Made by a program: the position numbers and the translations under genes
Notes under the pieces: generated by a model
Told to the model about the DNA's origin: nothing
Databases searched by the model: none
What the model saw: only the letters and a program-made list of their open reading frames with translations
Shown: positions 21,521-31,200 of the stretch, one piece after another
Position numbering within the stretch: the first letter of the stretch is position 1
Layout: each line of letters begins with the position of its first letter
Assembly: GCF_003177035.1 (NCBI RefSeq)
Contig: NZ_CP029488.1
Span: 3,478,501 to 3,542,500, forward strand
Origin: Salinisphaera sp. LB1
GTDB lineage: Bacteria; Pseudomonadota; Gammaproteobacteria; Nevskiales; Salinisphaeraceae
Reading direction: 5' to 3'
Length of the DNA: 64,000 nucleotides

Positions 21521-22943
21521 CGTCGGCAATCTCCGGAAAGCTCATGATGAATTCAGTGTATTCGCCCAGTACCGAGTCGCAGCGGATATATCCGCCGAAG
21601 CTATCGATGACAAGACGCACGAAAGCGAGGCCGATCCCGGTCCCCTGGCCACGAGGCATGCCTGAGTAGAAACGCTCGAAGATCCGCGGCAACGCCTCCG
21701 GGCGTATACCCGGCCCGGTATCCTGGAAATGCAGCTGATGTATGCCGGAAGCGGATCGGGACGTCCAGATCACAATGCGCCCCCCGTTATTGCTCGCCAG
21801 ATGATACAGGGCGTTCTTGAGCAGGTTGAACAGCACATGAACCATCAAGAGCTTGGAACCATGGAACAGGAAGTCGGGCCCGCCCGCTCGTTCGATCCAG
21901 TCCCGTTCACGTGCCGAATGAAATGGATAACGATCGAGTGCGGTGGTTACGCAATCCGCGATGGACACCGATTCGAAGGTCGAACGATCAATCGCGGCAC
22001 GGCTGGAATTGACCAGCAGCATGTCCAGTACGGCGCTGGTGTACTCACTTTCCGTATGAATACGGTTGAGAACCGATTGGATCTGCTGAAAATGAGCTTG
22101 CCGGATCGGTCGTACCGGCAACGAATGTTGGCGAGCCAGTTCGTAGCCTTCGATGAGAATCGGAAGATAGGTATTCAACCCGCGCGCGCCACTGCGTATG
22201 CCGAGCAGCGGCGTACGCAACTCATGGGCCATGGTACCGACGGCATCGGTGATGGCGGCGAGTTTCTCCTGTGCCACGAGTTCGGATTTGTAATTGAAGG
22301 CGCTACCCGCAACGAGTCCGAAGAGATAGATGGACACCAGTACCGGGAGCGGGATATCGCCCTGGACTTCGAACCCCCCGCCGAGAGCGACAAACACAGC
22401 CCAGGCCAGCAGCGCGCCGGAGATCGACAGGATGAGCGTCATCAACCAGTCGAACACAAGGATCACCAAAAGCATCAACGCCGCCATCGTCGACAGCGCC
22501 CATACGGATGACAGGTGATTGAGCAACGTCATCAGAACGAAGAAGAAAGGCAACTGGAACAGCAGGATGAACAACCAGTAGATCGCCAACCACTGCTCCA
22601 TGTTGCGATGTCTCGACAGTTGACGTTCGAACAGCATGGGAATCGAGAATAGAACGCATATCGAACGCAGCCAGACACTTTCAAAAGGTTGCGGATACAC
22701 GTTCTGCCAGATGTAGTAGTACAGCGGTTGGCCGATGATCTCTACGATGGCGAAGGTAGTCATGCTGGCGCGGGCGTAAGTGGCACTCTGCTGTAGCGAG
22801 ACGACCAGACGCGTCCATACCCGCCGCAGAATGACTTGCCAGTAGAAAAGCAGCGCCTCCCGAAGATTTCGGTGTCGCCGGTCGCGAGGTTGCGCCGCGT
22901 GACCGTTGACACGAGCATCTTCACTCTGAGACGAGTCCGTCAT
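21507..22943 (-). CDS. lqsS: LqsS/CqsS-type quorum-sensing histidine kinase
   Basis: This 478-residue protein has a short soluble N-terminus, about six membrane helices (residues 62-215) with almost no periplasmic loops, then a kinase core: phospho-acceptor His240 in GTMAHELRTPLLGIR, N-box NLLKNALYH (about 373-381), DTGPGI (408-413) and GTGIGL (434-439). The multi-helix sensor and His-box sequence are those of the CqsS/LqsS receptors for alpha-hydroxyketones. Unlike Vibrio CqsS there is no C-terminal receiver; that job falls to the overlapping downstream regulator. It is divergent from the GGDEF-EAL gene. Confidence 0.82.
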   Translation of the reverse strand: MTDSSQSEDARVNGHAAQPRDRRHRNLREALLFYWQVILRRVWTRLVVSLQQSATYARASMTTFAIVEIIGQPLYYYIWQNVYPQPFESVWLRSICVLFSIPMLFERQLSRHRNMEQWLAIYWLFILLFQLPFFFVLMTLLNHLSSVWALSTMAALMLLVILVFDWLMTLILSISGALLAWAVFVALGGGFEVQGDIPLPVLVSIYLFGLVAGSAFNYKSELVAQEKLAAITDAVGTMAHELRTPLLGIRSGARGLNTYLPILIEGYELARQHSLPVRPIRQAHFQQIQSVLNRIHTESEYTSAVLDMLLVNSSRAAIDRSTFESVSIADCVTTALDRYPFHSARERDWIERAGGPDFLFHGSKLLMVHVLFNLLKNALYHLASNNGGRIVIWTSRSASGIHQLHFQDTGPGIRPEALPRIFERFYSGMPRGQGTGIGLAFVRLVIDSFGGYIRCDSVLGEYTEFIMSFPEIADDGYD

Positions 22944-23005
22944 GTCACCCTACGCCCCCGCAAAGTCCGGATATCGAGACCGATACGCAATAATGCGATT
23001 CCTTC

Positions 23006-23011
23006 AGTATA
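23006..23011 (-). promoter_or_regulatory. Candidate -10 of the lqsS-lqsR unit
   Basis: TATACT on the minus strand lies about 62 bases before the lqsS ATG in the divergent gap. No convincing -35 is visible, so an activator may be needed or the hexamer may be chance. Confidence 0.3.
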
Positions 23012-23111
23012 CTGGCTCGGCATAGATCTCGTTGCGTTCACTAAATGTCCCGACTCACAAGACAGCGTGGTCGTACGCCCTGTTCAGGCGACGTCCAGCC
23101 AGTAGGTCGCG

Positions 23112-23125
23112 GCCCTCTCTAGGGC
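23112..23125 (+). promoter_or_regulatory. Hairpin covering the ribosome site of the GGDEF-EAL gene
   Basis: GCCCT, loop CTCT, AGGGC forms a small stem whose right arm holds the only purine-rich AGGG ahead of the ATG at 23136. It could limit translation. Regulation is inferred from the structure only. Confidence 0.35.
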
Positions 23126-23135
23126 GTGCGCGATC

Positions 23136-25565
23136 ATGTCTGCCGCTCGACGCATACTCTACGGCTGCCTCGGTCTGCTTCTGATCAGTCAATTCGCGGC
23201 GCTCGGCGTCGCCTGTCTCAGCGCCCCCCGTCGCGACATGATCACCCTGCTCATTGCGGCGTTCGGTTGCGCACTGGCAATCGTTCTCCTGTGTATCATC
23301 TGGCGCCAGGATCGGCGCGACCGGGTCAGCGGCGCAGCGGTACTGGCCGAATGGATCGAGCAAGTCGATGTCAGCGCGGACGACCTGCCCCAGTTCGATC
23401 AGGCCCTGGCCAGCCGAGCCCCGCGCCTGACCGGCGCCATCGAGACCCTGATCGCGCGGCTCCATGATTATCGCGACAAGCTGCTCGTGCGGCATCAGCG
23501 GGTCCAGCGACTGCTTCGCAACGTCACCGACGTGTTGTATCACGCCGACCGGGACGGCCGGCTGACCTGGGTCACCGACTCGGTTTCGGACATGCTCGGC
23601 TACACACCGCAGGAGTTGCGTGGTTATTCCCTGGCACAGCTGCTGGCGGACCCGGATACCGATCTGCCGATACTCACGCAAAGCGCCAATATCGTGCGCT
23701 ATCCCACACGCGTGTTTCGCAGCGATGGCAGCATTGCATGGTTGCTGATTTCGGCACGCCGCATCGACGACGCCGAAGGCCAGATCGTGGGCAGCGAGGG
23801 CATCTGCCGCGACGGCACGCGCCTGATCGAGACCCAGCGCCAGCTCAACCAGGAAAAAGAGCGGGCCCAGGTCACGCTGGCGGCCATCGGCGACGGGGTA
23901 ATCACCACGGATGCCAGCGGCACGATCGACTACGTCAATCCGCGCGGTCAGCACATGCTGGCGCGAAAGATGAAGCAGGTTCAGGGGCGCGCCTTCGAAA
24001 ACGTCTGCCGCTTGTTCGACCCGGACAAGAAAGAATTCATCGACGGGCTGGTTACGGACTGTCTCGAGACCGGCATCTCGCGCGAGTGGGCCAACGCCCT
24101 GGCCCTGGTGGGCGATCAGCTGCCTACCCGGGATCCGAACGACTATCGCTCGGTGACGGTTACCGTCTCCGCGATCCGCGACGAAAAAAGCCGGATCATC
24201 GGTGCGGTGGTGGTGCTGCATGACGTGACGCGGCTCGAGCGCGTCTCCCGTGAGCTGACCTATCAAGCCAACCACGATTCGCTGACCGGACTGCTCAATC
24301 GGCGTGCTTTCGAACGCCAGCTTCGACAGGTGCTGGAAGCGACCCGAGTGAACAAGGTCTGGCATACGCTATGCTATCTCGACCTGGACCAGTTCAAGCT
24401 GATCAACGACAGCTGTGGTCACCATGCCGGCGATGCGATGCTGCGCCAGCTGTCGTCGCAGATGATCACCCAGCTCAGACCCCACGACACCCTGGCCCGG
24501 CTCGGCGGGGACGAGTTCGGCATCATCTTCGAGGAAACCGACCTGGAAACCGCGCAGGCGGTGGCCGAACGCCTGCGGCAATGGCTCGAGGGGTTTCGCT
24601 TTGAATGGGAGGGCAAGGCGTTCCGTCTCGGCGCAAGCCTCGGCCTAAGCGTCATCGGGGAAGACTCGATCAGCGCCGCCGAATTGCTGCGGCGTGCCGA
24701 CACCGCCTGTTATCTGGCCAAGGAACAGGGGCGGAATCAGGTTCGCGTCTATCATCGCAACAGTGATGAAGCCCGCATGCGCGACTACGAGATCGAGCGC
24801 ATGCAACAGATCAACGAAGCGCTCGACGAGCATGGCTTCGTTCTGCACGCCCAGCCCATTGCGCCGTTGATACCCCGAACCGAAGATTGGCGCATGGGCA
24901 GCGAACTGCTGCTGCGAATGAAGGGCGACCCTGGCGCGATGATCTCCCCGCAGAACGTGTTGCTGACGGCGGAACGCTACAGCATGGCATCGCGTATCGA
25001 TCGCTGGGTGATCAACCACGCCCTGCAGCTGATCGCCCGGTACGACGCGGACTGCCCCCGCATCGGCTATTACAGCATCAACATTTCCGGCCAATCGATC
25101 ACCGACGAACAATTCGTCGGCTTCGTGCGCGAATGCATCGACCGCTCAGGCGTCGACCCGAAACGGCTGGTCTTCGAGATCACCGAGACCGCGGCCGTGA
25201 CCAATCTGCAGCGTGCCGCCGATCTGATGCGCTCCCTGCGCGCGATCGGCTGCCGGTTCGCGCTCGACGATTTCGGCAGCGGCGTGAGTTCGTTCAGTTA
25301 TCTCAAGCACCTGCCCTCGGACTTCGTGAAGATCGACGGCAAGCTGGTTCGCCACCTCACCGAAGACCCGGTCGAACATTCCATCATCGAAGCACTCAGC
25401 AAGGTCAGCCAGGCCGTCGGCCTGCGCACGGTGGCCGAACAGGTCGAGACCAAGGAACAACTCGATGCGCTGGAACGGATCGGCATCAATTATGTGCAGG
25501 GTTACTATATCGCGCGGCCCATGCCTTTCGAGCAGTTCATCGAAAGCATGAAGGTCGAGCCATAG
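23136..25565 (+). CDS. PAS-PAS-GGDEF-EAL membrane protein (c-di-GMP cyclase/phosphodiesterase)
   Basis: This 809-residue protein has two N-terminal membrane helices (about 7-27 and 36-55), two PAS domains (about 125-235 and 240-365), an intact GGDEF (457-461) with an RPHD inhibitory site at 448-451, and an EAL domain (about 550-805). The EAL part shows SELLLRM, SINISGQSI, FEITETAA, DDFGSGVSS, KIDGK, EQVET and QGYYIARP. It could both make and break c-di-GMP; the direction cannot be told from sequence. It is divergent from the quorum-sensing kinase, sharing the intervening promoter region. Confidence 0.9.
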   Translation: MSAARRILYGCLGLLLISQFAALGVACLSAPRRDMITLLIAAFGCALAIVLLCIIWRQDRRDRVSGAAVLAEWIEQVDVSADDLPQFDQALASRAPRLTGAIETLIARLHDYRDKLLVRHQRVQRLLRNVTDVLYHADRDGRLTWVTDSVSDMLGYTPQELRGYSLAQLLADPDTDLPILTQSANIVRYPTRVFRSDGSIAWLLISARRIDDAEGQIVGSEGICRDGTRLIETQRQLNQEKERAQVTLAAIGDGVITTDASGTIDYVNPRGQHMLARKMKQVQGRAFENVCRLFDPDKKEFIDGLVTDCLETGISREWANALALVGDQLPTRDPNDYRSVTVTVSAIRDEKSRIIGAVVVLHDVTRLERVSRELTYQANHDSLTGLLNRRAFERQLRQVLEATRVNKVWHTLCYLDLDQFKLINDSCGHHAGDAMLRQLSSQMITQLRPHDTLARLGGDEFGIIFEETDLETAQAVAERLRQWLEGFRFEWEGKAFRLGASLGLSVIGEDSISAAELLRRADTACYLAKEQGRNQVRVYHRNSDEARMRDYEIERMQQINEALDEHGFVLHAQPIAPLIPRTEDWRMGSELLLRMKGDPGAMISPQNVLLTAERYSMASRIDRWVINHALQLIARYDADCPRIGYYSINISGQSITDEQFVGFVRECIDRSGVDPKRLVFEITETAAVTNLQRAADLMRSLRAIGCRFALDDFGSGVSSFSYLKHLPSDFVKIDGKLVRHLTEDPVEHSIIEALSKVSQAVGLRTVAEQVETKEQLDALERIGINYVQGYYIARPMPFEQFIESMKVEP

Positions 25566-25942
25566 GGCCTGCGGTCGTTTGACCCGCCGCGCCGCCGCGC
25601 TGCGCCCCGAAGTCGTGCCGACAAAGCGCCGGGACCGCCGTCATGCCGCGGGCGACGATCAAGCCCGGATGGCTCCCAATTTGAAGGCTGGCAACCCCGG
25701 CATGCAATACCCGTTCACGCCAACGCATCGCCTGCTGGCGCCCTGATCTTCCGTCTTATTTGCGCTCATTCGCGTGCATTGGCGGACAAGATGCCCTGAC
25801 TTATCCCCCCCGGAGGGGTAATTCAGTGCCGCGTTGTCCCATTCGCTGTATCGCCTGATGCGGCTCATCCCCGCGCCGTGCCCGGGCACGAAAACCACTC
25901 GAAATCCCAGACACGAATTGACGTTGCAACAGACCCTAGTCA
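25566..25942 (+). other. Gap between the GGDEF-EAL gene and imuA
   Basis: About 380 bases without a credible gene. It starts with a copy of the short TAG-linked repeat (25563-25593), includes a small CCCC/GGGG dyad near 25805-25818, and contains GCACGAAAACCACTCGAA (25886-25903), nearly repeated after phoU. The right end leads into the SOS promoter of imuA. Confidence 0.5.
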
Positions 25943-25954
25943 ATGCCTTTAAAA

Positions 25955-25970
25955 CTGTATATAAATACAG
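25955..25970 (+). promoter_or_regulatory. LexA (SOS) box of imuA-imuB-dnaE2
   Basis: CTGTATATAAATACAG is a perfect CTGT-N8-ACAG LexA operator with an AT-rich centre that can double as a -10 element. It lies directly before ATG 25973 and inside the reading frame from the upstream ATG 25943, which argues that 25973 is the true start. Confidence 0.9.
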
Positions 25971-25972
25971 TC

Positions 25973-26794
25973 ATGCAAACACGTGAACCCAACCCGAGTA
26001 ACAACAGTCCGGCGGCCGCGCTGGAGGCGCGCTGGCAACGATTCGGTGTGCACCGTGCCAGCCGCGCCGCGGCACCCCTGACCTGGTCGAGCGGCTGGCC
26101 CTGGCTCGATGCGCTGCTGCCCGGCGGGGGCTATCCTCTGGCCGCGGTCACGGAATTTCTGGTGGAATCCGCCGGCCGGGGCGAACTCAGCCTGCTTCTC
26201 GCGGCGCTCAAACCCCGGCTGGAAGCCTGGCCCGATAGCCGGCTGGTCTTCGTCGAACCGCCGCATCGGCTGAATGCTCCCGCACTGGACGGCGCCGGCA
26301 TTGATCGCGCACGCGTTCCGGTCATTCGCTGCCGCGACACCGCCGAGAGAGTCTGGAGCATCGAGCAGCTGGCGGCGGCCGGCGGTTTCGTGGCCTTCGT
26401 GCTCTGGGACGATAATCTGGATACGCCGGCATTGCGTCGCCTGCAGCTGGCCAGCGAAAAAGCCGGCGGCCCCGTTTTCGTCTATCGCGATCTGGCCTGT
26501 GCCCGGCACCGCTCGCCGGCCGCCTTGAGGCTGGCAATCCAGAGTCGAAACGGACGACAGAAAATCGAAGTACTGAAATGCCGGGGCCCCGCCGGCGGAA
26601 CCGCTGACGGCCTGAAGGCTGCACGCGACCGCGGATGGGCCCCGGTACAAGGCACGGTCGTACCCACCGAAGCGGCCAATCGCGAGAGCGCGCCGATGAC
26701 CGGCACCGGCACACCGCGCACGGCTGGCCCCGGCTCCGCAGGCCCGGGGACCACAATGAACGCAAACGCGCCAGGCCGCTCGTACACCCGATAA
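25973..26794 (+). CDS. imuA: ImuA, RecA-like accessory protein of the mutasome
   Basis: This 273-residue protein resembles ImuA (SulA-like/RecA-like). It has the family segments SSGWPWLDALLPGGGYP and VTEFLVESAGRGELSLL near the N-terminus and the later VFVEPPHRLNAPAL. The start is ATG 25973, right after the LexA box. In ImuA-ImuB-DnaE2 systems the protein helps damage-induced mutagenesis; it has no proven catalytic role here. The Pro/Thr/Gly-rich tail (about 220-273) looks disordered. imuB starts 3 bases after its stop. Confidence 0.85.
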   Translation: MQTREPNPSNNSPAAALEARWQRFGVHRASRAAAPLTWSSGWPWLDALLPGGGYPLAAVTEFLVESAGRGELSLLLAALKPRLEAWPDSRLVFVEPPHRLNAPALDGAGIDRARVPVIRCRDTAERVWSIEQLAAAGGFVAFVLWDDNLDTPALRRLQLASEKAGGPVFVYRDLACARHRSPAALRLAIQSRNGRQKIEVLKCRGPAGGTADGLKAARDRGWAPVQGTVVPTEAANRESAPMTGTGTPRTAGPGSAGPGTTMNANAPGRSYTR

Positions 26795-26797
26795 CCC

Positions 26798-28231
26798 ATG
26801 TGGCTGGCGTTGCGGTTTCCGAATTGGGCGTTGGATTGCCGAGGTATCGCGCAGGAGCGCCCCATACTTGTCGTTGAAACCATCGGCCCGCGTCAGCGGG
26901 TGGTTGCGGCCAGTCGAACGGCCCGATCGCATGGCGTGAGGCGGGGCATGGCCCTGGCCGATGCGCGCATGCGTCTGCCCGAGGCGGCGCTCCATGAGCG
27001 TAGCCAAGCCGCCGAAACGGCCGCCATGACCCGGCTGGCCGGCTGGGCCTGGCGCTACAGCAGCCAGATTCACTGGGCGATCCAGGACCAGGATATCGAA
27101 TGCGCCCGACTGATTATCGAGATCGGCGCCAGTCTCCGCCTGTTCGGAGGCCGACGCCCCCTGCTCGCCGCCATTCGCGACGACCTGAAATGGATGCATT
27201 ACGCTTGTCGCGCCGGCCTGGGCGATACGCCGCAGGCCGCCCTCGCCTTCAGCCGGGTGCGCCGCGGCAGCCCCGATGCGGCCGCGTTGGCCACCCTGCC
27301 TGTTGCCTGCCTGGATCTCGACGCCGCCACACATGACACGCTCGCGGCCAGCGGCTTTCGGCAGGCCGGCGAACTTCTGGCCTTGCCGCCGTCCACCCTG
27401 GTCCGGCGTTTCGGCAAGACGCCACTGCTTTATCTGGAGCAACTGCGAGGACGTCGGCCTCATGGGCTGCGTCTCTACGAACGGCCGCAACGCTACCGCA
27501 CCCATCACGAGCTCATCGGCGCGGTTGAAAGCACCGCGGGCCTCATCTTCACTCTACGGCGCATATTCGCAGAGCTTTCGATCTTCCTGCGTGGCACGGA
27601 CTGTGCGCTACAGACACTGCGCCTCAGTCTTTTTCACGAACGCCGGCCCACGACCCGGGTCACGCTACGGTTATCCGCCCCCACCCACGACGCCCGGCAC
27701 CTGGAACGGGTGGCCTGCGAACGCCTCGAGCGCGTCACGCTGGCGGCGCCCGTAATCGAAATCGGCCTGGTCAGCGACCGACTTCGTCCCGCCGAACACC
27801 GACAAAATGCGTTCTGGCATCAAAGCGAACCGCGTGTCGGCGCGACCTGGCCGGGGGTACTTGATCGTCTGCGCGCCCGTCTCGGTCCGCAGGCGGTTCG
27901 CTGGCTGGATGCACCTGCCGATCATCGGCCCGAGCAGGCCTCGATCGAACGCGACAGCGAACCGTCCCGAACTGTGCTCGATGACGATGGCGATGCTCTG
28001 CCACGCCCGCTGTGGTTGCTCGATCCGCCCGAACGCATCGGCGCCGAAGCACTTGAGGCCATGCACTGGATCAGTGGCCCGGAACGCATTGAAAGCGGTT
28101 GGTGGGATACAGGGCAGCGGCGCGACTACTACCGTGCCTTCGACCCCCGGGGCCGCCTGCTCTGGGTGTTTCGCGATCTGAATGCAAGCGACACCACGGC
28201 CGGCTATTTCCTGCATGGACTGTTTGGCTGA
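26798..28231 (+). CDS. imuB: ImuB, Y-family polymerase-like protein without the catalytic acids
   Basis: This 477-residue protein has a Y-family fold: MWLALRFPNWALDCRG at the N-terminus, GVRRGMALADARMRLPEA, and IEIGASLRLFGGRRPLL where polymerases have the SxDE motif. Asp at the first site is missing and the second acidic pair is replaced, which is the mark of ImuB, a non-catalytic hub that joins DnaE2 to the sliding clamp. A helix-hairpin-helix-like stretch (RQAGELLALPPSTLVRRFG) follows. It sits between imuA and dnaE2 in one SOS operon. Confidence 0.9.
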   Translation: MWLALRFPNWALDCRGIAQERPILVVETIGPRQRVVAASRTARSHGVRRGMALADARMRLPEAALHERSQAAETAAMTRLAGWAWRYSSQIHWAIQDQDIECARLIIEIGASLRLFGGRRPLLAAIRDDLKWMHYACRAGLGDTPQAALAFSRVRRGSPDAAALATLPVACLDLDAATHDTLAASGFRQAGELLALPPSTLVRRFGKTPLLYLEQLRGRRPHGLRLYERPQRYRTHHELIGAVESTAGLIFTLRRIFAELSIFLRGTDCALQTLRLSLFHERRPTTRVTLRLSAPTHDARHLERVACERLERVTLAAPVIEIGLVSDRLRPAEHRQNAFWHQSEPRVGATWPGVLDRLRARLGPQAVRWLDAPADHRPEQASIERDSEPSRTVLDDDGDALPRPLWLLDPPERIGAEALEAMHWISGPERIESGWWDTGQRRDYYRAFDPRGRLLWVFRDLNASDTTAGYFLHGLFG

Positions 28232-28274
28232 GGCCGGCGACAGAACATGAGAAAATCACTTTAACGCACTTGAA

Positions 28275-31200
28275 ATGAATTACGCAGAGCTTTGTTGTGT
28301 CAGCAATTTTTCATTTCATCGCGGCGCCTCCCATCCCGAAGAACTATTCGAGCGTGCGGCATATCTTGGTTACAGCGCTCTGGCCATCACCGATGAATGC
28401 AGCCTCGCGGGCGCCGTGCGGGCCCTCCTCGCATCCGAGCGCGTAGGGCTTCGCCTCATCCTCGGCAGCCGCCTGGCGCTGGCTGAAGGCCCGACGCTGG
28501 TGGCCCTGGTGCGAAACCACCGTGGCTACACCCAGCTTTGCCGCCTGATCACGCGCGCCCGCCGAAATGCCGACAAGGGCTGCTACCGCCTGACACGCGC
28601 CGACCTGGATAGGCTCGAACTCGATGCCTGCTGGTTACTCGCGCTGCCGGACCACGGCCGGCCACCCGGCCCGGCCCTGCACGAACTTCTGGCCTGGCTG
28701 AGCGTGCATTACCCGCACACTGCCCGGATCGCCCTGGCCCGGCACCGCGGCCCGCATGATCTCCTCCACGTGGAACGCCTGAATCGCCTGCGTTTGCAAT
28801 ACGGGCTGCCGATCGTGGCGGTCGGCGATGTGCATATGCACAGCCGTTCGCGCCGGGCCCTGCAAGACGTCTTGACGGCGCTGCGCCTGGGCACACGTGT
28901 CGCCGGAGCCGGTCATGCCCTGGCGGCCAACGGCGAACGTTATCTGCGACCGCGTCGCACGCTGGCTGCGTTGTATCCGCCCGACGCCCTGGCCGAGACC
29001 CGCCGCATCGCCGACGATTGCCGTTTCGATCTGCGCACGATTCGTTATGACTACCCGGGCGAACTCGTTCCGGCTGCCCATACTTCAAGTAGCTTCTTGA
29101 AAGTTCTGGTGGAGGAAGGGGCCGCAAGTCGCTGGCCCGATGGGGTTTCCGATGCGGTCAAAAAAAAGATCGATGAGGAACTCGAAATCATCGAGTTCAT
29201 GGATTACCCGCACTATTTCCTGACCGTCCGCGACATCGTGGTCGAAGCACGGCGACGCGGGATTCTGTGCCAGGGACGCGGGTCGGCGGCCAACTCGGTG
29301 GTCTGCTTCTGCCTGGGCATCACGGAAGTCGACCCGACCCGGCACGAACTCCTGTTCGAGCGTTTCATTTCGCGCGACCGCAACGAGCCGCCGGATATCG
29401 ATGTGGACTTCGAGCACGAACGCCGCGAGGAAATCATACAGTACATCTACGGCAAGTACGGACGATCGCGGGCCGCCCTGGCCGCCACCGTGATCCGTTA
29501 TCGGCCGCGCAGTGCCATGCGCGATGTAGCGCGCGCCATGGGTTTGTCCGCCGACCAGATCGACACGCTGGCCGGCGAACTGTCACGCCGGGCCGATGAC
29601 GGCACGCTGGATGAACAACTGGCAGCGCGCGGCGTACGCATCGACGCGCGCTTGCTACACCAGATCCTGGTGCTGGTCGACACGCTGATCGGCTTTCCGC
29701 GCCACCTGTCACAACACGTGGGCGGCTTCGTGCTCAGCCAATGCCCATTGGAAGAACTGGTGCCGGTCGAGAATGCGGCCATGGTCGATCGCACGATCAT
29801 CCAGTGGGACAAGGACGATCTGGAAACCGTCGGTCTGATGAAGATCGATGTCCTGGCGCTCGGCATGTTGACCTGTATCCGGCGCTGCTTCGATCTGATT
29901 GCCGGCTACACCGGCCATCTCGGCTCGATGTCCAGCCTCCCCGGCGGCGATCCCGACACGTACCGGATGATTCAGCGCGCCGATACCATCGGCGTCTTCC
30001 AGATCGAATCACGCGCGCAGATGACGATGCTGCCGCGCTTGAAGCCCAGCTGTTTCTTCGATCTGGTGGTGGAGGTCGCCATCGTGCGGCCCGGCCCGAT
30101 CCAGGGCGGCATGGTGCATCCCTATCTCAAGGCGCGCGAGCATCCGGGCCACATCACCTACCCCAGCGAAGCCTTGCGCGGCGTGCTCGAACGCACCCTG
30201 GGCGTGCCGATCTTTCAGGAGCAGGTCATGAAAATCGCCATGGTCGCTGCCGATTTCAGTGGTGACGAAGCCAACGGCCTGCGCAAGTCGATGGCGGCCT
30301 GGAAACGGGAAGGCGGCCTGGAGCCCTGGCGCGACCGGCTCAAGTCCGGCATGCGCAGGAATGGGTATGCGGAAGAATTCGCCGACCGAATCTTTGAACA
30401 AATCAAGGGGTTCGGCAGTTATGGCTTCCCCGAATCGCATGCGGTGAGCTTCGCTCTGCTGGTTTATGTTTCGGCCTATCTGAAGTGTCATTATCCGGCC
30501 GCGTTCGCAGCGGCACTGCTCAACAGCCAGCCGATGGGTTTCTATGCACCGTCCCAGATCGTGCGCGATGCCCGCAGGCACGGAGTGGCGGTCCGGGCTG
30601 CCGATATCCGCTATTCACAGGGCCATTGCACGCTGGAAGGCGCGCCGGGCGAAGCCGCGGGTTGCCACGACCGTCCAGCGCTGCGTCTCGGCCTGCGGAT
30701 GATCAAGGGACTGGCCCCCGACGCCGCGGACCGAATCGTGGCGGCGCGCACCCGGCAGGCCTTCGACAATGTGGGGGATCTGGTGACACGCGCCCGGCTG
30801 GATCGGCGCGCCCGCGATGCCCTCGCGCGTGCCGACGCGCTGACGGGCCTGGCCGGCCATCGGCATCGGGCACAGTGGCAGATCGCGGCCGCGCGAGTGC
30901 ACGACGACCTGTTCGCGGGTATCGACGCCCCCGAGCCCGGGATTGGACTCTCCGAGCCGAGCGAAGCCGCGGACATCGTGGCCGATTATCACAGCACCGG
31001 GCTGACGCTGCGCCGTCATCCCATGGCGTTGCTGCGCCCCGGCCTGGCGCGTACGGGCGCGATCACGGCCGCGACCTTCAATCGCCTGACACACCAGGCA
31101 TGCGCCCATGTGGCCGGTATCGTGACCATGCGCCAGCGCCCCGGCAGCGCCAGGGGCGTGACCTTCGTCACCCTCGAGGACGAAAGCGGTTACGTGAACG

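Noticed and set aside
23055-24365. A 436-codon minus-strand frame opposite the PAS-GGDEF-EAL gene
   Set aside because: Antisense shadow; no motif, and it would cover the divergent promoter region.
25943-25972. The earlier ATG for imuA at 25943
   Set aside because: The LexA operator lies between it and ATG 25973; transcription under LexA control would start after the first ATG.
25949-27508. A 519-codon minus-strand frame opposite imuA and imuB
   Set aside because: The plus-strand genes have clear family motifs and an SOS operator; the antisense frame has none.
27590-27640. A QxxLSLF-like stretch in ImuB taken as a clamp-binding motif
   Set aside because: It falls on the conserved little-finger strand and is unlikely to be an exposed clamp peptide.
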